Source of the DNA: Pseudomonadota bacterium
Lineage (GTDB): Bacteria > Pseudomonadota > Alphaproteobacteria > Azospirillales > Azospirillaceae
NCBI GenBank assembly: GCA_023423695.1
Contig: JAFAFA010000012.1
Coordinates: 1-64,000, forward strand
DNA length: 64,000 nt
Direction: 5' to 3'
A program made the translations under genes and the position numbers. Below the pieces are notes generated by a model that did no database searches, was not told the DNA's origin, and saw only the letters and a program-made list of their open reading frames with translations. The stretch's first letter is position 1. Each line of letters opens with the position of its first letter. Shown piece by piece: positions 51,761 to 59,668 of the stretch.

Positions 51761-53365
51761 ATGACTGCAGCCGCCCCCTTCGCCACCCGCAAGCCCGCCG
51801 ACATCCGCCGCGCCTGGATCGAGCGCGACGAGGTCGCCCTGCTCGACGTGCGGGAGGAAGGCCCCTACTCGCTGGCCCATCCGCTGTTCGCCGTCTCCTT
51901 CCCGTTCAGCCGGATGGAACTGCTGGCCTACGACCTGCTGCCGCGGCACGGCGTGCCGATCACCGTCTACGACGATGGCGAGGGCTATGCCGAACCCGCC
52001 GCCCGCCGGCTCCGGGCGCTGGGATACGGCGACGTGACGTTGCTGGAAGGCGGGCTGGCCGGCTGGATCGCCGCCGGGTTCGAGGTCTACCGGGATGTGA
52101 ACGTGCCGAGCAAAGCCTTCGGCGAATGGGTCGAACACCATCGCCGCACCCCCTCGCTGCCGGCGGCGGGGGTCAAGGCGCTGATCGACGCCAAGGCCGA
52201 TCTGGTCATCCTCGACGCCCGCCGTTTCGAGGAATACCGCACCATGTCGATCCCCGGCGGCATCAGCGTGCCGGGGGCGGAGCTGGTGAAGCGCATCCAC
52301 GACATCGCCCCCAACCCCGACACGCTGGTGGTGGTCAACTGCGCCGGCCGCACGCGGTCAATCATCGGCACGCAGTCACTGGTGAATGCCGGAATCCCCA
52401 ACCGGGTCGCCGCCCTGCGCAACGGCACCATCGGCTGGACTCTGGCCGGGTTGACTCTGGACAGCGGACGGGAAGGACGTTTCCCGGAAGTCTCGGCCGA
52501 GGGTGACGCCGCCGGCCGCCGGGCGGCCCGCGCGGTGGCCGACCGGGCCGGTGTTGGCCGGATCGATGCGAAGACGCTCGACCGTTTCCGCGGCGACGAG
52601 CGCCGCACGCTCCACCTCTTCGACGTGCGCACGCCGGAGGAGCATGAGGCGGGACATTTGCCGGGCTTCCGCCATGCCGCCGGCGGCCAGCTGGTCCAGG
52701 CGACCGACGAGCATGTGGCGGTGCGCGGCGCCCGCATCGTCCTGGCCGACGATCCGGCCGGGGGCGGCGGTCCGCGCGCCGACATGACCGCCTCGTGGCT
52801 CGCCCAACTCGGCTGGGAGGTGCATGTGCTGGAAGGCGACGTTTCCGCGCTCGGCAGCGAGACGGGCCCGGACCTTCGCCGCCTGCCGCCGGAACCGGAT
52901 GCGGGGGCGGAGACGATCGCGCCGCGCGCCTTGCTGGCCCTGCTGGAGAATGGCGAGGCGGCGGTGATCGACATCACCCGCAGCCCGCGCTACCGCGCCG
53001 GCCACATTCCAGGCGCCTATTTCTCCACCCGCGCCCGGCTGGCCGAGACCATCGCCAGCCTTCCCAAGGGTATCCGGCCGGTGCTGACCTGCGGCGACGG
53101 CACGCTGACCCGCTACGCCGTCGCGGACTTCCCCGCTGGCCAGCGCCCGCTGCTGCTGGAGGGCGGCACCAGGGGCTGGGTCGCCGCCGGGCTGCCGCTC
53201 AGCACCGACCCCGGCCGCCTGGGTGGTGAGCCCGACGACGTCTACAAGCGCCCCTACGAGGGCACCTACAACAGCGCCGCCGCCATGCAGGCCTACATCG
53301 ACTGGGAGCTTGAGCTGGTGGATCAGCTGAAGCGCGACGGCGCCCACAACTTCCACGTCATCTGA
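51761..53365 (+). CDS. Four-domain rhodanese-like sulfurtransferase
   Basis: A 534-residue protein made of four rhodanese domains (about 8-112, 130-232, 265-385 and 395-495), each with the LLDVR-type opening and the GG-x-GWxAAG end. Domain 2 has an active loop with C194 (NCAGRTRS) and domain 4 has C444 (TCGDGTLTR); domains 1 (YDDGEGYA) and 3 (ADDPAGGG) lack the cysteine and look structural or regulatory. No signal peptide, so cytosolic. It should carry sulfane sulfur from thiosulfate or persulfides. It is 15 bases after the thiol dioxygenase gene, so it probably handles sulfur set free from the imported compound. Confidence 0.9.
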   Translation: MTAAAPFATRKPADIRRAWIERDEVALLDVREEGPYSLAHPLFAVSFPFSRMELLAYDLLPRHGVPITVYDDGEGYAEPAARRLRALGYGDVTLLEGGLAGWIAAGFEVYRDVNVPSKAFGEWVEHHRRTPSLPAAGVKALIDAKADLVILDARRFEEYRTMSIPGGISVPGAELVKRIHDIAPNPDTLVVVNCAGRTRSIIGTQSLVNAGIPNRVAALRNGTIGWTLAGLTLDSGREGRFPEVSAEGDAAGRRAARAVADRAGVGRIDAKTLDRFRGDERRTLHLFDVRTPEEHEAGHLPGFRHAAGGQLVQATDEHVAVRGARIVLADDPAGGGGPRADMTASWLAQLGWEVHVLEGDVSALGSETGPDLRRLPPEPDAGAETIAPRALLALLENGEAAVIDITRSPRYRAGHIPGAYFSTRARLAETIASLPKGIRPVLTCGDGTLTRYAVADFPAGQRPLLLEGGTRGWVAAGLPLSTDPGRLGGEPDDVYKRPYEGTYNSAAAMQAYIDWELELVDQLKRDGAHNFHVI

Positions 53366-53385
53366 TGCACCCGGTGAGACCCATC

Positions 53386-54420
53386 ATGACCAAGCCCGTA
53401 TCCATCCTGCGCCGTACCTTGCTGGGCAGCGCGCTGCTCCTCGCCACCGGCATCGCCGGCCTGACGCCGGCACCGGCGCAAGCGGAGGCGACGGAGGTGC
53501 GCTTCGCCCGCAACCTCGGCCTCGGCTATCTGCCGCTCTACGTCATGCAGGACAAGGGGCTGGTGGAAAAGCAGGCGCGCGCCGCCGGTCTTGGCGAGGT
53601 GAAGGCCAGCTACACCCCGCTCGGCAACCCGACGACGATCACCGAGGCCACCCTGTCCGGCAACGCCGATTTCGGCGCGGCGGGGGTTCCGGCCTTCATC
53701 ATCGCCTGGGACAAGACGAAGGGGAACGCCAACCTGCGCGGCCTGGCGGCGCTGAACGCCCAGCCGGCCTACCTCAACACGAACCGCACCGACGTGAAGA
53801 GCCTGCAGGACTTCACCGCAAAGGACCGCATCGTCGTGCCGTCGGTCCGCGCCTCCTATCAGGCCATCGTGCTGCAGATCGCGGCAGAGCAGGCGTTCGG
53901 CCCCGGCCAGCATGCGAAGCTCGACCCCCAAACCGTTTCGCTGGCCCATCCAGACGGCACCGCCGCCCTGCTGTCCGGCAGGACGGAAATCACGGCGCAC
54001 TTCACCAGCCCGCCCTTCCAGGACCAGCAGCTGCGCGATCCGAGGATCCACAAGGTGCTGAGCAGCTACGATGTGCTGGGCGGCCCGGCCTCCTTCAGCG
54101 CGCTGTGGACCTCCACCGCCTTCCACGACGCCAACCCGAAATTGACCAAGGCGGTGCTGGCGGCGTTGGAGGAGGCGGTGGCGCAGATCAAGGCCGACCC
54201 GCAGGAAGCGGCCCGCGCCTACATCCGCATCGAGAACTCCAAGCTGGGCGTGGAAGAAGTGGCGGCGATGATCGCGCATCCCGAAATCTCCTACGATCTC
54301 GCCCCGCGCGGCATCGGCACCTTCACCGACTTCATGGCGCGCATCGGCTCCCTCCGCAACCGGCCGGCGGACTGGCGCGACCTGTTCTTCGCAGACATCC
54401 ACGACCGCGCCGGCAGCTGA
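53386..54420 (+). CDS. ABC transporter substrate-binding protein (SsuA/TauA-like)
   Basis: A 344-residue periplasmic protein. The signal peptide (about 1-34) ends AQAEATE; the mature part starts VRFARNLGLGYLPLYVMQDKGLVEKQA and has NPTTITEATLSGNADFGAAGVPAFIIAWDK, VPSVRASYQAIVLQIAAEQAF and TAALLSGRTEITAHFTSPPFQ. This is the NMT1/aliphatic sulfonate binding family. The start MTKPVSILRR gives a normal signal. It belongs to the same operon as the permease and ATPase, an unusual order (permease-ATPase-enzymes-binding protein). Confidence 0.88.
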   Translation: MTKPVSILRRTLLGSALLLATGIAGLTPAPAQAEATEVRFARNLGLGYLPLYVMQDKGLVEKQARAAGLGEVKASYTPLGNPTTITEATLSGNADFGAAGVPAFIIAWDKTKGNANLRGLAALNAQPAYLNTNRTDVKSLQDFTAKDRIVVPSVRASYQAIVLQIAAEQAFGPGQHAKLDPQTVSLAHPDGTAALLSGRTEITAHFTSPPFQDQQLRDPRIHKVLSSYDVLGGPASFSALWTSTAFHDANPKLTKAVLAALEEAVAQIKADPQEAARAYIRIENSKLGVEEVAAMIAHPEISYDLAPRGIGTFTDFMARIGSLRNRPADWRDLFFADIHDRAGS

Positions 54421-54429
54421 GGCCCCATC

Positions 54430-55413
54430 ATGTCCAAGCCAATGTCTTCTCAAGCCGACTTCACCGCCCACCCGGTCTCGCCCACCCTCGGCGCCGAGAT
54501 CCGCGACCTCGACCTGTCGCAGCCGCTCGGCCCCGCCACGGCGTCGGCGCTGGCCGACGCGCTGGACCGCCATCTGGTGCTGGTGTTCCGCGGCCAGACC
54601 CTGTCGGACGCCGACCTCGTCCGCGTCTCCGGTCATTTCGGCCCGCTCGACAAGGCGCCGATCACTGAGAACGGACGGCTGCACGCGCCGGGTCATGAGG
54701 AGGTCTACGTCATCTCCAACGTTATGGAGAATGGACGGCCCATCGGTGCGCTGGGGGCGGGGGAGTCGGTGTGGCACGCCGACATGACCTATCTGGAGAC
54801 GCCGCCCTACGCCAGCAGCCTCTATGCGCTGGAGGTGCCGGCCGAGGGCGGCGACACCGGTTTCCTCAGCATGTTCGCCGCCTATGACGCGCTGCCCGAC
54901 GCGCTGAAGCGGCGGGTGGAGGGGCTGTCGATCAAGCATGACAGCACGACCAACAGCGGCGGCTATCTGCGCCAAGGGTTCGCCGCGCCGGCCGATGTCG
55001 CCACCTCGCCCGGCACGGTGCATCCGCTGGTCATCACCCACCCCGTGACCGGGGCCAAGGCGCTGCTGCTGGGCCGCCGACCGCATGCCCACATCCCCGG
55101 CCTGTCCGTCGCGGAAAGCGAGGCCCTGCTCGACGAGGTCTGGGCTGCGGCGGTGCGGCCGGAGCTTGCCTGGCACCACCGCTGGCGGGTGGGCGATCTG
55201 GTGATGTGGGACAACCGCTGGACCATGCACCGCCGCGATCCCTTCCCCGACGATCAGCGCCGCCGCATGCACCGCACCCAGATCGCGATGCCGGCGGACC
55301 TGCGACGGACGGCGGCCGATATCCGGCGGGAGTTCGGCAATATCCCCAAACGGCCGGACACGGGGGCGAACTTCGCTGGCGGCTTCAACAGCGCGATTCC
55401 GGCCGGACGATAG
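54430..55413 (+). CDS. TauD/TfdA-family Fe(II)/2-oxoglutarate dioxygenase
   Basis: A 327-residue dioxygenase. Iron ligands are H116 and D118 (VWHADMTYLETPP) and the late His in NRWTMHRRDPF; the 2-oxoglutarate Arg is in RRRMHRTQIAM. It is about 40 residues longer than TauD, with a C-terminal tail (IRREFGNIPKRPDTGANFAGG) and the insert IKHDSTTNSGGYLRQGF. That pattern is closer to alkylsulfatase/2,4-D type members than to taurine dioxygenase. It would split a sulfonate or sulfate ester oxidatively. GAGG lies upstream and only 9 bases separate it from the binding-protein gene. Confidence 0.88.
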   Translation: MSKPMSSQADFTAHPVSPTLGAEIRDLDLSQPLGPATASALADALDRHLVLVFRGQTLSDADLVRVSGHFGPLDKAPITENGRLHAPGHEEVYVISNVMENGRPIGALGAGESVWHADMTYLETPPYASSLYALEVPAEGGDTGFLSMFAAYDALPDALKRRVEGLSIKHDSTTNSGGYLRQGFAAPADVATSPGTVHPLVITHPVTGAKALLLGRRPHAHIPGLSVAESEALLDEVWAAAVRPELAWHHRWRVGDLVMWDNRWTMHRRDPFPDDQRRRMHRTQIAMPADLRRTAADIRREFGNIPKRPDTGANFAGGFNSAIPAGR

Positions 55414-55423
55414 GGAGGCGGCG

Positions 55424-55827
55424 ATGCTCCCCATCAACCTCGACATGGACGTGCTGCGGGCGCTGGTGATCGCCATGGAGCATGGCAGCTTCGCCCGCGC
55501 CGCCGAACGGCTGGGACCGACCCAGTCGGCCATCAGCCTGCGAATGAAGAAGCTGGAGGAGCAGGTCGGACAGCCGCTGTTCCGCAAGGCCGGGCGGACG
55601 GTGGCGCCGACCGAAGCCGGCCACCTGCTGCTCGGCTATGCCCGCCGCATCGTCGCCCTGAACGACGAGGCGCTGTCGGCCGCCCGTGGCCGGGCGTCGG
55701 TCGCCCAGGGCGCATCACCTTCACCAGCTCCAGCCTGTGCGCCCTGTGGGCGGCGGTCGACCGGCTGCACGGAACCCTGAAGGAATCATTGGCCGAAGCC
55801 CTGCGTGAGTCGGGCGCACAAATTTAA
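55424..55827 (+). pseudogene. LysR-family regulator remnant with internal deletion and frameshift
   Basis: Codons 1-90 are a good LysR N-terminus: DMDVLRALVIAMEHGSFARAAERLGPTQSAISLRMKKLEEQVGQPLFRKAGRTVAPTEAGHLLL, quoted here only as landmarks. After SVAQG the frame runs into a stop at 55780. In another frame the DNA from 55709 reads GRITFTSSSLCALWAAVDRL and on to TAA at 55827, which resembles the far C-terminus of a LysR protein. About 170-180 residues of effector domain are missing. It has an excellent GGGAGG ribosome site and follows the dioxygenase gene by 10 bases, so the DNA-binding part may still be made. Confidence 0.75.
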
Positions 55828-55884
55828 CTGAACGAAATTGTTACTTAAGTTTTTTTCAACAGTTATCCTGGTGTTTTTGTTTTT

Positions 55885-55901
55885 CCTATTCACACAATAG
55901 G
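55885..55901. promoter_or_regulatory. Inverted repeat CCTATT-N5-AATAGG before the SsuD-like gene
   Basis: A perfect 6-base inverted repeat lies in an AT-rich 200-base gap (55828-56024), about 125 bases before the monooxygenase start. The half-site resembles the CCTAT repeats at 48071-48085 near the tau genes, so a shared sulfur-responsive regulator is possible. Confidence 0.4.
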
Positions 55902-56024
55902 GATAAGATTTCTCGCGTAGCCACTGCAAACAATCGACCGGCCTCGGAAGCTCCAAGACAGCCATCGGCGTGTCGGCCGGCACCGCCCTGCACCTTCGCC
56001 AGCCGTGAAAAGGGGACCATCGCC

Positions 56025-57149
56025 ATGACCGCTGCCCATACCCCGCCGTCCCACCCGCTCCGCTTTGTCGGCTTCGTCGGCAACCACAATTCGTCGGAGA
56101 TCATCCCGCGCCAGGGTCCGGCGGTGGACCGCGACTATATCGAGACGGTCGCCAAGGCGCATGAACTGGGCGGCTTCGATTCGGTGCTCCAGGCCTTCCA
56201 CGCCGACGCACCCGACAGCCTGCAGATCAGCCAGCACATCACCGGCGTCACTGACCGGCTGGGCGTGCTGATCGCCCACCGGCCCGGATTCCAGGCGCCG
56301 ACGATCCTGGCCCGCCAACTGGCGACCCTCGACCAGCTGAGCCGCGGCCGCGTCGCCATCAACGTCATCACCGGCGCCGAGCGCAGCGAGCTTGCCCGCG
56401 ACGGCAACACGGTGGACGACAAGGACGAGCGCTATGCCCGCACGTCGGAATTCCTCGACATTGTCCGCGCCGAATGGACCAGCGACAAGCCCTTCGACTA
56501 CCGGGGCCGCTTCTATCAGGTCGAAAACGCCTTCTCGCAGGTGAAGCCCTACAACCCGTCGGGCATCCCGGTGTGGATCGCCGGCGCCTCCGCGGCGGCC
56601 GTCGAGGTGGCGGGGCGCCATGCCGACACCTATGCGGTGTGGGGCGAAACCCACGATCAGGTGCGGGAGTTGCTGGCCCGCGTGCGTGCCGCCGTCGCCA
56701 AGGCCGGCCGTCCGCAGCCGGCCTTCAGCCTGTCGCTGCGCCCGATCCTGGCCGACACCGAGGACGCCGCCTGGGCCAAGGCCGAGGCGATCTACGAGAA
56801 GGCCAAGGCGCTGCTGGAGAAGACCGGCTTCAGCCGCGGCGGGTTGCCGAACAACGAGGGCGCCCGCCGCCTGCTGGCCATCGCCGACAAGGGGCACCGC
56901 CACGACAAGCGCCTGTGGACCGCCATCGCCGCCCTGACCGGGGCCAAGGGCAACTCCACCTCTCTGGTCGGCACGCCGGATCAGGTTGCCGACGCGCTGC
57001 TGGATTATTACGACCTCGGCGTCACCACCTTCCTGATCCGCGGCTTCGACCCGCTGCCCGACGCCATCGCCTATGGCCGGGACCTTCTGCCGCGCGTCCG
57101 TCAACTGCTGGCCGAGCGCCAAGGCGCCCAGGCCGTGGCGGCGGAGTGA
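56025..57149 (+). CDS. LLM-class flavin-dependent monooxygenase (SsuD-like alkanesulfonate monooxygenase)
   Basis: A 374-residue bacterial-luciferase-type TIM barrel that uses reduced FMN and oxygen, in SsuD to release sulfite from alkanesulfonates. SsuD-like sequence includes TVAKAHELGGFDSVLQAF, LGVLIAHRPGFQAPTILARQLATLDQLSRGRVAINVITG, ELARDGNTVDDKDERYARTSEFLDIV and VWIAGASAAAVEVAGRHADTYAVWGE (listed as landmarks). SsuD itself is 381 residues. No SsuE-type flavin reductase is adjacent. AAAGGGG is upstream of the ATG. It starts the third sulfur module, with a binding protein and an acyl-CoA-dehydrogenase-like enzyme behind it. Confidence 0.88.
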   Translation: MTAAHTPPSHPLRFVGFVGNHNSSEIIPRQGPAVDRDYIETVAKAHELGGFDSVLQAFHADAPDSLQISQHITGVTDRLGVLIAHRPGFQAPTILARQLATLDQLSRGRVAINVITGAERSELARDGNTVDDKDERYARTSEFLDIVRAEWTSDKPFDYRGRFYQVENAFSQVKPYNPSGIPVWIAGASAAAVEVAGRHADTYAVWGETHDQVRELLARVRAAVAKAGRPQPAFSLSLRPILADTEDAAWAKAEAIYEKAKALLEKTGFSRGGLPNNEGARRLLAIADKGHRHDKRLWTAIAALTGAKGNSTSLVGTPDQVADALLDYYDLGVTTFLIRGFDPLPDAIAYGRDLLPRVRQLLAERQGAQAVAAE

Positions 57150-57211
57150 CGGCACGCCGTTCCAGAACCTTCTCCCCCTTGCTTCACATCCTTCGCGAAG
57201 GCCCATGAACA

Positions 57212-58204
57212 ATGACCGCGAATTCGGCCCTTTCCCTGTCACGCCGTGGCCTGATCGCCGCCGGCACCGTCACCCTCGCCGCTCCCTTCGTCCTGCGCCG
57301 GCGGGCGGTGGCGGCCGAGCCGCTGCGCCTGTCCTGGAACGCCGGCGCCGTCTGCTTCTCCGCCGTGCCGCTGGCCTTCCAGCTCGACCTGTTCAAGAAG
57401 CATGGGCTGGAGGTGGAGCTGATCAACTTCACCGGTTCCACCGACCAGCTGCTTGAAGCCATCGCCACCGGCAAGGCCGATGCCGGCGTCGGCATGGCCC
57501 TGCGCTGGCTGAAGCCGCTGGAGCAGGGCTTCGACGTGAAGATCTCCGCCGGCCTGCATGGCGGCTGCATGCGGCTGTTCGGGGCGAAGGAAGCGGGGGT
57601 GAATACCGTGCTGGACCTGCCCGGCAAGACCATCGGCGTCAGCGACATGGCCAGCCCGTCGAAGAACTTCTTCTCCGTCGTGCTGACGAAATTCGGCATC
57701 GATCCGAACAAGGACGTCGAATGGCGCCAGTTCCCCGCCGACCTGCTGGGGCTGGCGGTGGAGAAGGGCGAGATCCACGCCATCGCCGACGGCGATCCGC
57801 TGGTCTGGCGCCACACCAAGGACCCGCGGATGGTGGAGATCACCAACAACGTCTGCGGCGAGTTCGCCACCCGCACCTGCTGCCTCGTCGGTGTGCGCGG
57901 CAGCCTGCTGCGCGACAACCGTCCGGCGGCCAAGGCGCTGACCGCGGCATTGATCGAGGCGCAGCACGCCGCCTATGCCGACCTGCGAGCAGCCGCCGCG
58001 GCCTATGCACCCTTCGCCCCCAAATTCCCCGTTGAGGAGCTGGAGGCGATGCTGCGCAGCCACGCCCACAACGTCACCCCCACCGGCGATGAGCTGCGCC
58101 AACAGCTGGCGCTCTACACCGACGAACTGAAGAGCGTGTCGGTCATCAAGCGCTCCACCGACAGCCAGCGCTTCGCCGGGCGCATCACGGTCGACCTCGC
58201 CTGA
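57212..58204 (+). CDS. ABC transporter substrate-binding protein (SsuA-like, Tat-type signal)
   Basis: A 330-residue periplasmic protein. The N-terminus SLSRRGLIAAGTVTLAAPFVLRRRAVAAEP has a twin-arginine motif SRRGLIA, so export by Tat is likely. The mature part has LSWNAGAVCFSAVPLAFQLDLFKKHGLEVELINF, STDQLLEAIATGKADAGVGMALRWLKPLEQGFDV and DLPGKTIGVSDMASPSKNFF, the NMT1/sulfonate-binding fold. Two adjacent Cys (TRTCCLV) are unusual for a periplasmic protein. No permease or ATPase follows, so it probably uses those of the operon at 49236-51094. Confidence 0.87.
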   Translation: MTANSALSLSRRGLIAAGTVTLAAPFVLRRRAVAAEPLRLSWNAGAVCFSAVPLAFQLDLFKKHGLEVELINFTGSTDQLLEAIATGKADAGVGMALRWLKPLEQGFDVKISAGLHGGCMRLFGAKEAGVNTVLDLPGKTIGVSDMASPSKNFFSVVLTKFGIDPNKDVEWRQFPADLLGLAVEKGEIHAIADGDPLVWRHTKDPRMVEITNNVCGEFATRTCCLVGVRGSLLRDNRPAAKALTAALIEAQHAAYADLRAAAAAYAPFAPKFPVEELEAMLRSHAHNVTPTGDELRQQLALYTDELKSVSVIKRSTDSQRFAGRITVDLA

Positions 58205-58234
58205 TCCATCCCCACTGTTGCGGAAAAGTCAGCC

Positions 58235-59449
58235 ATGCCCTTCGACGACATGCCCTTCCCGGCCGCCAGGTTTGGCGAGACCCGCACTGCTCCGGCGGTC
58301 GACCCGTCGCTGATCGCAGCCCTGTCGGCGGAGTTCGCGCAGCGCGCTGGCGAGCATGACGCCGCCGCCAGCTTCCCGTTCGAGAATTTCGGCCGGCTGA
58401 CGGAAGAGGGAATTCCGGCGCTGGTGACGCCGGAATCCGCAGGCGGCAAGGGCGGCGGGCTGGGGGATGCGCTGGCGGTGGTGAACGGCATCGCCAGCGG
58501 CGAGCCGTCCACCGCGCTGGTTCTGGTGCTGCAATATGTCATCCACAGCCAGCTCTGGCGCGGGTCCGCCTGGCCGGAGGCTCTGCGCGAGCGCATCGCC
58601 CGCTCGGCCGCGACGGACGGTGCCCTGATCAATATCCTGCGGGTGGAGCCGGAGCTGGGCACGCCCCACCGCGGCGGCCTGCCGGCGACGACGGCGCGCA
58701 AGGTGCCGGGCGGCTGGCGCATCTCGGGCACCAAGATCTACTCCACCGGCAGTCCCGCCCTGTACTGGTTCGGCGTCTGGGCGCGCACCGACGATGCGGA
58801 ACCGCTGGTCGGCACCTGGGTGGTACCGCGCGGCAGTGGTCTGGCGGAACAGGGGATCGAGGTGCGGGAAAGCTGGAACCACATCGGCATGCGGGCCAGC
58901 GGCAGCCACGAGGTGGTGTTCCACGACGTCTTCGTGCCCGACGACCATGCCGGAGAGTTGCGTCCGCCCGCCGGCTGGGCCACCCCCGATGCGGTCGCCA
59001 CCGCCTGGATGTCCGCCCTGTTCAGTGGCGTCTATGACGGCATCGCCCGTGCCGCACGCGATTGGCTGATCGGCTTCCTGCAAGCACGCAGGCCGACCGG
59101 GCTCGGCGGGGCTTCGCTGGCGACCGTTCCCCGCCTGCAAGAGGCGCTGGGCGGGATCGAAGCGCTGCTGCTGACCAACCGCATCCTCCTGCACTCCCTG
59201 TCGGCGGCGGTCGACGGCGGCACTCCGCCCTCGCAAAGCGACGCCCTGCTGGTGAAATACACGGTGACCAACAACGCCATCGAGGCGGTGGCACGGGCTC
59301 TGGAGGTCACCGGCAATCCCGGCCTGTCGCGCGACAACCCGTTGGAGCGGCATCATCGCGACGTGCTGTGCGCCCGCGTCCACGCTCCGCAGAATGACAT
59401 GATTCTGACCGGCGCCGGACGCGCCGCCCTCTTACCGCAAAACCCATAA
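58235..59449 (+). CDS. Acyl-CoA dehydrogenase-fold flavoprotein (SfnB/DszC-like)
   Basis: A 404-residue protein of the acyl-CoA dehydrogenase superfamily. Visible parts are FENFGRLTEEGIPALVTPESAGGKGG, ISGTKIYSTGSPALYWFGVWART (flavin-binding middle), ESWNHIGMRASGSHEVVFHDVFVPDDHAG and the helical C-terminus with HHRDVLCARVHAPQND. The sequence lacks a clear catalytic Glu and resembles the sulfur-linked group (SfnB, DszC, and sulfur-acquisition oxidoreductases) that act as flavin monooxygenases. With the SsuD-like neighbour it fits oxidation of an organosulfur compound. It ends the third sulfur module. Confidence 0.85.
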   Translation: MPFDDMPFPAARFGETRTAPAVDPSLIAALSAEFAQRAGEHDAAASFPFENFGRLTEEGIPALVTPESAGGKGGGLGDALAVVNGIASGEPSTALVLVLQYVIHSQLWRGSAWPEALRERIARSAATDGALINILRVEPELGTPHRGGLPATTARKVPGGWRISGTKIYSTGSPALYWFGVWARTDDAEPLVGTWVVPRGSGLAEQGIEVRESWNHIGMRASGSHEVVFHDVFVPDDHAGELRPPAGWATPDAVATAWMSALFSGVYDGIARAARDWLIGFLQARRPTGLGGASLATVPRLQEALGGIEALLLTNRILLHSLSAAVDGGTPPSQSDALLVKYTVTNNAIEAVARALEVTGNPGLSRDNPLERHHRDVLCARVHAPQNDMILTGAGRAALLPQNP

Positions 59450-59668
59450 GGAAACGCTCATACTTGACAAGTAGAAGGCGCGACGACTGAGATGGTTCTG
59501 GCACACGAACTGGCAATTGCTTTCGAGCGGACTGAGTTGGATGCAACAGGGCGGCAGGTGCAGGAGGCTGATGTTCGCGGGCACGGCCAGCCAGCGCCGT
59601 CGAGGATGAGGGCGGCAGCCTGGAAGATCGGGCACCGACCGTCATCGGGCCGCCTGATCATCTGAGGA

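Noticed and set aside
53323..55587. A 754-codon minus-strand frame opposite the binding protein and dioxygenase genes
   Set aside because: It is antisense to two clear family members and has low-complexity composition typical of shadows.
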